DNA from: Cytophagales bacterium CG12_big_fil_rev_8_21_14_0_65_40_12
GTDB lineage: Bacteria > Bacteroidota > Bacteroidia > Cytophagales > Cyclobacteriaceae
Direction of reading: 5' to 3'
NCBI GenBank assembly: GCA_002786855.1
Contig: PCUU01000080.1
Span: 1-50,858 of the forward strand
DNA: 50,858 nucleotides
The first letter of the stretch is position 1. Each line of letters begins with the position of its first letter. A program made the translations under genes and the position numbers. The notes beneath the pieces are model-generated. The model worked only from the letters and a program-made list of their open reading frames with translations, searched no databases and had not been told where the DNA came from. This document shows, in pieces, positions 44,601 through 50,858 of this stretch.

Positions 44601-45875
44601 TTAAGACTGAAAAAGTGGAAAATCTCGCATCCAAGCATTTACATCGTTCCGAATTGACGACAACTTAGTGTCATTCTCATAGTTGGAGAGTGCACTGTCG
44701 ATCAATTCTACAATTCTATGCATGTCGTTTTCTTTAAAACCTCGGGTGGTGATTGCAGCCGTTCCAACTCTCATTCCTGAAGTTACGAATGGGGATTTAT
44801 CATCGAAAGGCACCATGTTTTTGTTAATGGTGATGTCCGCTTTGCCTAAGGTCGCCTCTGCGATTTTTCCTGTCAAACCTTTGCTTCTCAAATCGATTAG
44901 CATGAGGTGATTGTCCGTTCCGCCTGAAATGATTTTGTATCCTAAGGCATTAAATGCATTTGCCATTACTTCAGCGTTTTTCTTGACCTGAATGATATAA
45001 TCCATGTATTCATCGGTAAGTGCTTCGCCAAATGCAACCGCTTTTGCAGCAATTACATGTTCTAAAGGGCCTCCTTGAGTACCTGGAAAGACTCCAGAAT
45101 CCAAAAGTTGAGACATCATTCTTATTTCACCTTTAGGCGTTTTTTGTCCCCATGGATTTTCGAAGTCTTTGCCCATCATGATCAATCCACCTCTCGGGCC
45201 GCGCAAGGTTTTATGCGTAGTGGTAGTTACAATATGACAGTGCTCCAAAGGATCGTTTAAAATGCCTCTTGCAATGAGTCCTGATGGATGCGAAATATCG
45301 GCAAGTAATAAAGCCCCAATTTGATCAGCTATATTCCTCAATTTTTCATAATCCCAATCTCTGCTATATGCTGAAGCACCACAAATAATCATGTGCGGCC
45401 TTTCTTTCATCGCTGTAGCCTCAACCTTATCCCAATCGATTAAGCCTGTTTCCTGTTCTACCCCATAAAAGGAGGGTTTATACAATTTTCCCGAGAAATT
45501 GACAGGCGACCCGTGGGTCAAATGCCCGCCATGAGAAAGGTCAAAACCTAATATTTTGTCGCCAGCATTCAAACAAGCCAACATTACTGCGGCATTGGCT
45601 TGAGCACCTGAATGTGGCTGAACGTTCGCCCATTCAGCACCAAATAATTCTTTTATTCTATCTATTGCTAAGGTTTCTACCTCATCAACTACTTCACAGC
45701 CTCCGTAATAACGTTTGCCCGGAAGTCCTTCGGCATATTTATTCGTGAGAACAGAGCCCATAGCTTCCATTACTTGGTCTGAAACGTAATTCTCCGAAGC
45801 AATTAATTCAATTCCTTCTGTTTGTCTGTGATGCTCCTTTTTGATAAGGTCGAAGATGACTTGATCTCTATGCAT
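44601..45875 (-). CDS. glyA: Serine hydroxymethyltransferase
   Basis: Interconverts serine and glycine with tetrahydrofolate, supplying one-carbon units. 424 residues of a fold-type I PLP enzyme. [11 protein letters not shown], the [23 protein letters not shown] substrate loop, the [12 protein letters not shown] cofactor segment and the Schiff-base lysine in [15 protein letters not shown] are present, plus [15 protein letters not shown] near the C-terminus. First gene of an operon with tatC and rpiB. A promoter lies 23 bases upstream. Confidence 0.97.
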   Translation of the reverse strand: MHRDQVIFDLIKKEHHRQTEGIELIASENYVSDQVMEAMGSVLTNKYAEGLPGKRYYGGCEVVDEVETLAIDRIKELFGAEWANVQPHSGAQANAAVMLACLNAGDKILGFDLSHGGHLTHGSPVNFSGKLYKPSFYGVEQETGLIDWDKVEATAMKERPHMIICGASAYSRDWDYEKLRNIADQIGALLLADISHPSGLIARGILNDPLEHCHIVTTTTHKTLRGPRGGLIMMGKDFENPWGQKTPKGEIRMMSQLLDSGVFPGTQGGPLEHVIAAKAVAFGEALTDEYMDYIIQVKKNAEVMANAFNALGYKIISGGTDNHLMLIDLRSKGLTGKIAEATLGKADITINKNMVPFDDKSPFVTSGMRVGTAAITTRGFKENDMHRIVELIDSALSNYENDTKLSSIRNDVNAWMRDFPLFQS

Positions 45876-45897
45876 GATGGCTTGTTCTAATTTCGAT

Positions 45898-45928
45898 CAA
45901 AAATAGCTGAACGGGTTTTAATTACCAA
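45898..45928 (-). promoter_or_regulatory. Promoter of the glyA-tatC-rpiB operon
   Basis: On the minus strand TTG (45926-45928), a 20-base spacer and TATTTTTG (45898-45905), a full match to the Bacteroidota consensus, 22 bases before the glyA ATG. Confidence 0.65.
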
Positions 45929-45972
45929 CCTGTTAGGGTAATCATAAGCGACCAAAAGAAATATAAATTGTA

Positions 45973-46464
45973 TTACTTGACTTTAGCAACGGCATCGATA
46001 ATAGTATCGATTACTTGGGTATGTGTAAAGGGCTTTCCTATGTAACCATCAAAGCCAGCTAATTCTAGGTCCACTTTTATGTCGTTGTAAGAGTAGGTGG
46101 TGTATGCTAAAATGCAAATGGGTTTATTCAGGAATTTTTCAGTTTGCTTGATCATTTTTGCCGCTTCAAAGCCATCAATATTAGGCATGTGCAAATCCAT
46201 CAAGATCAAATGGATGTTATTGGAATTAAAGATTTGCAGCGCATCTTCTGCATTCAGACATTTGAATGAAGTGCCACTGAATTTGGCCAAAGTCTTGTCC
46301 GCTACAGTTAAATTAATCGGATTGTCGTCTACCACTAAGATGTTAATTCCTTCGAGAAGATTTTTCTGAGACTTTTTAACTGAAAACTGCGACTCCAACC
46401 AAAAATCATCTTCCATCAGACGAATTTTGTCATCAATCAAATAATAAGACATTCCCTTCTGCAT
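45973..46464 (-). CDS. Stand-alone response-regulator receiver protein
   Basis: 163 residues: an N-terminal 38-residue extension (YYLIDDKIRLMEDDFWLESQF) and one receiver domain (about 40-160). The acidic pocket is Asp46/Asp47 (LVVDDNP), the phosphoacceptor is Asp90 in ILMDLHMPNIDG, a Thr lies near 119 and the conserved lysine is in GYIGKPF. There is no DNA-binding output domain. Such domains in Bacteroidota are usually the C-terminal part of hybrid kinases, so it may be a detached phosphorelay receiver. The partner kinase is not in the window. Confidence 0.87.
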   Translation of the reverse strand: MQKGMSYYLIDDKIRLMEDDFWLESQFSVKKSQKNLLEGINILVVDDNPINLTVADKTLAKFSGTSFKCLNAEDALQIFNSNNIHLILMDLHMPNIDGFEAAKMIKQTEKFLNKPICILAYTTYSYNDIKVDLELAGFDGYIGKPFTHTQVIDTIIDAVAKVK

Positions 46465-46547
46465 AATTTTAGTCTCTCTCTACATAGTTAATGATTAAAA
46501 TGGTAAAAGGTAACCCATCAATTGGATAAATATTTTCCGTTTTTTGT

Positions 46548-46571
46548 AAAACACGCCCAGAGGCATGTTTT
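46548..46571. other. Imperfect hairpin in the gap before the sigma factor gene
   Basis: AAAACA(C)GCC-CAGA-GGC(A)TGTTTT, a nine-pair stem with one mismatch and a four-base loop. On the plus strand a T tract follows ten bases later. No plus-strand gene precedes it, so it is either the end of a small unannotated RNA or a leader structure. Nothing else was recognised in 46465-46714. Confidence 0.35.
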
Positions 46572-46714
46572 GAGGGTATATTTTTTTTGTATGAGGTGAA
46601 CAGCTTTCTGGGTAGGTTCCTAAAATGGTTTCAAACAAGGAATTGAAAATTTTTTTAAAAATAATTGATTTTGAAGGGTGACCTTTGGCATGTAAAAACA
46701 TTAATAGTATAGAC

Positions 46715-47254
46715 ATGAGTGAAAACAGTCTTGTTGTGAGACTGAAACAAGGTGATCAAAAGGCTTTAGAACTAATTTATTCAGAATACAGAATCAGTTT
46801 TATTTCCTTTATTACTACATCTCACAACTGTTCTCAAGAAGAAGCAATTGATTTGTATCAATATGCAATTCTGGTTTTCTACGAAAAAGTTGTAGATGGA
46901 AGTTTTGAAGAAATGAATGCGGCAGGCATTAAAACTTATATTTTCTCCATTGGGAAAAACAAGCTTTTAGACGATTTAAGGCGTAAAACAAAAGTTTCTT
47001 TTCAAGGAGGATTCAAGGAAGATGACCTGATAGAAGAGGAGGATATCTCTGAATTGATCCGCGTAGAACAATTAGATAAGTTAAGAATTGTGATTGCGGA
47101 CCTAGGAAATCCCTGTAAAAGAATTCTGGAGCTGTTCTACTTCAATAAACTATCCAATGATACCATTGCCGAAATTATGGGCTACAACAGTGGAAAGACA
47201 GTAAAAAATTTGAAATACAAGTGCTTGCAAAGGATAAAGAAGTTAATGGAATAA
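46715..47254 (+). CDS. ECF-like sigma-70 family factor
   Basis: 179 residues from the ATG at 46715, chosen because it begins SENSLVVRLKQGDQKALELIYSEY as in ECF factors. A longer frame to 46685 has no support. Region 2 includes the DLYQYAILVFYEKVVDG core-binding helix and IKTYIFSIGKNKLLDDLRRK for -10 recognition. A short acidic linker (FKEDDLIEEEDISELI) precedes region 4, PCKRILELFYFNKLSNDTIAEIMGYNSGKTVKNLKYKCLQRIKKL, a full helix-turn-helix. It is the Bacteroidota variant that lacks long region 3. The next gene, five bases on, encodes a membrane protein with anti-sigma features. Confidence 0.88.
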   Translation: MSENSLVVRLKQGDQKALELIYSEYRISFISFITTSHNCSQEEAIDLYQYAILVFYEKVVDGSFEEMNAAGIKTYIFSIGKNKLLDDLRRKTKVSFQGGFKEDDLIEEEDISELIRVEQLDKLRIVIADLGNPCKRILELFYFNKLSNDTIAEIMGYNSGKTVKNLKYKCLQRIKKLME

Positions 47255-47258
47255 GAAC

Positions 47259-48272
47259 ATGATTATGGAAAAGGACTTAGAACTTATTGATGCTTACTTA
47301 AGAGGAGAACTATCCGGAGCCGACCTGGCAAGATTTGACGAAAAACTTCGCAACGATGTGGAGTTCCAGTCGACTTTTCAGGAGGTAAAATTAATAAAGA
47401 CGGCTATCAGGCAAAACCTAAGAGCAAACGCTCTACAAGTCCTTAAAGATCGGGAGTCGCTTATCCAAGAAGAATACTCAACCAAAAACAGAAATATTAT
47501 GAAGAGATATTTATCCATTGCAGCGAGTCTGGTGCTTGTAGTATCACTAGTCTATTTATCGTCTAAGAATGATTTGCCAGAAATAAATGGTCAAGCAATT
47601 TTTACTGAAAATTACCGAGCCTATACCAACCTTGAGTTGGGTACTGAAAGGGGCGCGAATTTAAACCTAGATGGTTTAAAACAACAAGCGTATTATGCTT
47701 ATGATTTAGGGAATTTTGCCCAAGCGGCAGCAGACTTAACGGAATTAGTTAAATCAGAGAAAACAGCCGCTAATTATTTTTATTTGGGTATCTCCAACGT
47801 AGAAATAGGCAATAGCGAAGCTGCATATGCGAACTTCAATACAGTAATCAATAACTTTTCTGAATACAAGGAGCAAGCACAGTGGTACCTGGCCCTTGCC
47901 TTAATCAAAGAGGACAAAACGGATGAAGCCATATCCAATTTGGTGTCTTTGAGCATTAAGGGAGAATCTTATAAAGAGCAAAGCTTAAAAATCCTTAAGG
48001 AGAAGTTAGGTTTAGCCTTTTTAAGTACTGATCATGGTGTTGTGGTGGAAGTTACTTTGAAGCCAGCAGAAGAGGACAGTCCTAATGGCGTTGATTTTGA
48101 AGATAGAAGACAAATTCAATTCGGCACTTTATTAGACGCTAAAAATAATGAATACAATTTTTTCAATGATCTTCCGATAAAAGGACTTGCTTCTGGTGAT
48201 TTGGTTGACATGATAGTTGTTTCTAAGGGAAAGAAGGGTAAAGGAAGAGGTTTTGCAGTTCTTCTCGATTAA
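47259..48272 (+). CDS. Putative anti-sigma factor with transmembrane segment and periplasmic TPRs
   Basis: 337 residues. The N-terminal 60 residues (LELIDAYLRGELSGADLARFDEKLRNDVEFQ...) resemble the anti-sigma domains of Bacteroidota that start with a DAYLxGELS helix and lack the zinc-binding cysteines. One TM helix (about 86-104, YLSIAASLVLVVSLVYLSS) separates it from a periplasmic part with two to three TPRs (about 140-240) and a unique C-terminal 90 residues of mostly beta structure. It is four bases from the sigma gene, indicating a cognate pair. ATG codons at 47259 and 47265 are both possible. Anti-sigma function is inferred from position and topology. Confidence 0.72.
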   Translation: MIMEKDLELIDAYLRGELSGADLARFDEKLRNDVEFQSTFQEVKLIKTAIRQNLRANALQVLKDRESLIQEEYSTKNRNIMKRYLSIAASLVLVVSLVYLSSKNDLPEINGQAIFTENYRAYTNLELGTERGANLNLDGLKQQAYYAYDLGNFAQAAADLTELVKSEKTAANYFYLGISNVEIGNSEAAYANFNTVINNFSEYKEQAQWYLALALIKEDKTDEAISNLVSLSIKGESYKEQSLKILKEKLGLAFLSTDHGVVVEVTLKPAEEDSPNGVDFEDRRQIQFGTLLDAKNNEYNFFNDLPIKGLASGDLVDMIVVSKGKKGKGRGFAVLLD

Positions 48273-48309
48273 TAAAGAATTCCATTTACATTATACACAC
48301 ACACGCGAG

Positions 48310-48339
48310 GGAAGGCTATATGGCCTTCCTTCTTTTTTT
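48310..48339 (+). terminator. Terminator of the sigma/anti-sigma operon
   Basis: Stem GGAAGGC / GCCTTCC with a six-base loop, followed by TTCTTTTTTT. The convergent CHAT gene has its stop codon (48316-48318) inside this hairpin, so its 3' end is shaped by the same sequence. Confidence 0.85.
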
Positions 48340-50858
48340 GCTTAGTAATGAATAAATTAAAGTCAAAAGTAGAAGGGCTACAATTGAACCGAGTAATAGC
48401 ATGCCGTAATTGTTTGATTTAGGTTTTAAAACGATTGATTCTCCCAAACTGACAAAAGAAGACCAATAGTAGGGATGTGCGGTATAGTTATCAGATTTTT
48501 CTAAATAACTGAGTTTACTTTTGTTTAATGCTTCGGTTGTGCTTAGGCCTTGAGCGATATAATCGTGTAGGCTGATCATAAGTTCTGAAGAAACCTTGTC
48601 ATTTAAATTCCAAAGGCTCATAATGACAGAGGGTACTCCTACTAAAGCAAAACCTCTTGCAATACTAAAAGTACCTTCTCCCTTGTTGAGTTTACCTTTT
48701 CCACTTTCACAAGCACTTAAGATGGCTAATCGAGCCTTGAGGTTGGCCAAATATAAATCTTGAGTATTCAGGATACTGTCCGTTCCGTTAAAGATCAATC
48801 GCGCTTCATATTTTTCATTTTCATCCATCTCACCGTGAATAGCGATATGAAGTATGTCAAATTTCGATGCTTCTTCAAGGAAAAGCTTTTTTGTGCCTTC
48901 TTTACCTAAGTAGTAGCTACCGTCAAATTTGGATTGTATTTGTTTAATCTCTCTGTCTGTACCAGGTAGGCTGATTGAAGAGCTACTATTTGACATTTCA
49001 GTCGTGCTGTATCCTATTCCCAAAATATTTTTTTCTGCGATTCTTTCATGCGTTTGTTGAAAAGGGCTGGAAGACAAAAGATAGTTAACATTGTAGGATT
49101 TGATAAGATAAGGCAAGTCTTTGAAGGACTTACTTATTAAGCCCTCTTGCGTTATCAAAACTTCAAAGGGCAATCTGGACAGAAAATCATCAGGAATGAT
49201 AGTGATGCTTTTCGGTTTGTATTCCAATTGGTTTAAAACAGGAGAAAGCAAAGTTTCATAAACAGATCTGCTGTTTTCATAAAAATTGGAAAATGTAGCG
49301 GAATAATCTGAGAAACTGGGACGGTTGGAAACCTCTGAAATGATGCTTTCAATAGCCGTCTCTAGCTTTGCATCCAAGACTATGGATTCAAAAATGTCTT
49401 TGTTCTGTGATCTACCAAGCACATAAATTACCTTTTCTCCGACAAAAAATTCAATAACTACTTCATTCTTAGGTATCGTACTTTTATGCACTTCATGGTA
49501 AGTTGATATGGCATTTTCATCCTTAGTGTTAATCAATTGATTAATGCTATCCTTGATCTGCAGTATGAGCTTGTTGTTTTCGAGTATTGCGTTGTTTAAG
49601 TTTTTAACGGGCGTACTTACAAGGTTTGATGGGCTAAAGTTTTTATCAAACAATTTGGTTAATTCGGCAGATTCTTGACTTAAACTATAATAGCGCTCTT
49701 TGAGATATGTTGGTATGTTACTTTGATTTATTTGGTCAAACTCCCCTGCTTGTTCTAGGAAAAGCAAAGATTTGCTCATTTGAAAGATTTCGATAGCAGC
49801 GCTTATCCCCTCTTCATATTTGCCGTTTTGGGTAAGTAAATAGGCCGCTTTAAGCCCTGTCTCGTATAAATCTTTAAAGTTTTCTGATAGAAAGAGTTTG
49901 CCCTCTGTTCTCATTAGCTCTTTTCTTCTTTCAACAAGGATTCTGTGTGTATTCAAGACATAGTCTTTTGAGGCTATTATTAGAGCAAGGCTATCGGCAA
50001 GTTCTTTCTCGAACAAATCGTTCAGTGAAACCGCCTTATTTTTTAATCCAACCAGTCCTGCAAATGATATCTTTTGGTCTTTGACATTAGGGAAATGTAG
50101 GGCGCTATCTAAATAGTATTCTGGGATTCCATTTCGAATAGAGGAATCATAACTTAGAAATGAGTTTAGAGGATCATCGTTCCATTTATAGTAGGAGCCG
50201 AGTGTTGCAAAAAGTGACTCTGCTTGCTTATCAGGTAATTGATTTACAGACTTAATATTGGCTAGCGCTTTTGTGAGGTAGTTTCTAGCCTTATCTTTTT
50301 CTCCTAATTCTAATAAGCACTTTGCGACATTTATTTGTTGTTGAATAAGGAATTTGAATTCACTGCCTGCTCTATATTGACTGAAATCATCAATAAGTCC
50401 TAAGTAAGCTTCAACGGCTTTTTCGTTTTGACCCATGTTGGTTAAAATGAGTGGCCTTAATGAAAGAATGTTGTTAATGCTCAGTATATCTTTAAAGCGT
50501 TTTTCCTTAGCATAAAGAGTCAAAGCATCATCGCTTATAGTGAGTGCCAACTCGTATTTTTTCATCGCAAATAATGTTTGAACTAAGTTTGAAAATGCCG
50601 CGATATGATCCGTAGGTAGAATATCGTTGTAGTTTTCTTGGGCAAAAATTACTTCACTTATGGAGTAGCGTAGAGCTTGGTCAAAATCGCCCTTTTCTCT
50701 GTAGAGTCTTGGAAAATCATTCATTAAATAAATGAGATCGTGAGGTTCACTAGCGCGATTCGAAAGGGCGTTTTTGTATCTTAAGTCTAAATATTTAGTT
50801 AAAGTATCAACATTTCTCTCCGCATAATTGTAAGCATAAAATTTATAATCAATGATGC
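48316..50858 (-). CDS. TPR-CHAT (caspase-like) protein with C-terminal membrane anchor, 5'-truncated
   Basis: The frame stays open to the window edge, so about 846 residues are seen and the start is missing. The in-frame ATG at 50724 is internal. Order: TPR array (about the first 350 residues of the visible part), a coiled linker, and a CHAT protease-like domain with the catalytic His in LHIAIHGEMDEN (codon 48835-48837) and Cys in AILSACESGKG (codon 48709-48711), the GEGTFSIARGFALVGVPSVIMSLWNL motif, and a TM helix near the C-terminus (MLLLGSIVALLLLTLIYSLL) ending in KKRRK. The positive tail suggests that the CHAT domain faces the periplasm and the tail the cytoplasm. CHAT proteins are caspase relatives that cleave effectors or act as scaffolds. 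It converges on the sigma/anti-sigma genes, hinting at one module. Confidence 0.87.
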   Translation of the reverse strand, partial: IIDYKFYAYNYAERNVDTLTKYLDLRYKNALSNRASEPHDLIYLMNDFPRLYREKGDFDQALRYSISEVIFAQENYNDILPTDHIAAFSNLVQTLFAMKKYELALTISDDALTLYAKEKRFKDILSINNILSLRPLILTNMGQNEKAVEAYLGLIDDFSQYRAGSEFKFLIQQQINVAKCLLELGEKDKARNYLTKALANIKSVNQLPDKQAESLFATLGSYYKWNDDPLNSFLSYDSSIRNGIPEYYLDSALHFPNVKDQKISFAGLVGLKNKAVSLNDLFEKELADSLALIIASKDYVLNTHRILVERRKELMRTEGKLFLSENFKDLYETGLKAAYLLTQNGKYEEGISAAIEIFQMSKSLLFLEQAGEFDQINQSNIPTYLKERYYSLSQESAELTKLFDKNFSPSNLVSTPVKNLNNAILENNKLILQIKDSINQLINTKDENAISTYHEVHKSTIPKNEVVIEFFVGEKVIYVLGRSQNKDIFESIVLDAKLETAIESIISEVSNRPSFSDYSATFSNFYENSRSVYETLLSPVLNQLEYKPKSITIIPDDFLSRLPFEVLITQEGLISKSFKDLPYLIKSYNVNYLLSSSPFQQTHERIAEKNILGIGYSTTEMSNSSSSISLPGTDREIKQIQSKFDGSYYLGKEGTKKLFLEEASKFDILHIAIHGEMDENEKYEARLIFNGTDSILNTQDLYLANLKARLAILSACESGKGKLNKGEGTFSIARGFALVGVPSVIMSLWNLNDKVSSELMISLHDYIAQGLSTTEALNKSKLSYLEKSDNYTAHPYYWSSFVSLGESIVLKPKSNNYGMLLLGSIVALLLLTLIYSLLSKKRRKAI

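Noticed and set aside
1-50858. CRISPR arrays, prophage or restriction/defence islands
   Set aside because: No repeat-spacer pattern, phage structural genes, integrase or restriction genes were found. The CHAT protein is the only family sometimes linked to defence, and its neighbours do not match a known defence system.

Overview
The window is a chromosomal segment of a Bacteroidota bacterium, most likely an aerobic, free-living member of the Cytophagales. The evidence is a SusD-type outer-membrane lipoprotein, a type IX secretion sorting domain, a CarboxypepD_reg/TonB-plug module, and Bacteroidota-type promoters (TTG, 17-20 bp, TAnnTTTG). Gene order around recF, ribH, rbfA and glyA/tatC and several Bacteroidota-only hypothetical proteins agree. 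Placement at order level is inference. No gene-free stretch exceeds 300 bases. The longest (25022-25282, 46465-46714, 8528-8774, 30601-30841) hold promoters, hairpins or short repeats, as listed.

Layout. 1-2.1 kb: the 3' end of a SusCD-type nutrient uptake locus (truncated susD plus a surface lipoprotein) closed by a strong terminator. 2.1-8.5 kb: an exported arylsulfotransferase-like propeller with a T9SS tag, converging on an exported amidohydrolase, a small secreted beta-rich protein, an exported DinB-fold protein and acetyl-CoA synthetase. 8.8-15.4 kb: one giant alpha-2-macroglobulin-family gene with a thioester motif and a CarboxypepD_reg plus TonB-plug module placed where the bait region should be. 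15.4-16.3 kb: a RAYT (Y1-type transposase) surrounded by, and containing, identical 31-bp hairpins, followed by a decayed second RAYT fragment.

16.3-22.4 kb: recF, divergent pdhA, a membrane-anchored TPR protein, ribH, lysC, a secreted hypothetical and a GNAT acetyltransferase. 22.6-27.4 kb: a large MacB/FtsX permease, tRNA-Ala(GGC), an NlpC/P60 lipoprotein, a CAP-domain protein and a secreted hypothetical. 27.5-30.6 kb: a thioesterase and a TetR repressor, each behind a matching TAGAC-N6-GTCTA operator, then dnaK. 30.8-36.2 kb: a lipid A-type acyltransferase, prfC overlapping an RluA-family pseudouridine synthase, a PLP-dependent deaminase/desulfhydrase and hypotheticals. 36.2-42.2 kb, minus strand: radA with a SNF2 helicase, and a LolC/E-type permease with rbfA. 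42.3-45.9 kb: a polytopic membrane protein and the glyA-tatC-rpiB operon.

46-50.9 kb: a stand-alone receiver protein, an ECF-like sigma factor, a one-pass anti-sigma-like protein with periplasmic TPRs, and convergent to them a TPR-CHAT (caspase-like) protein with a C-terminal membrane anchor, cut by the window end. This last group looks like a membrane signalling module and, with the RAYT/hairpin locus and the A2M-plug chimera, is the most unusual content. The rest is mainly ordinary housekeeping.
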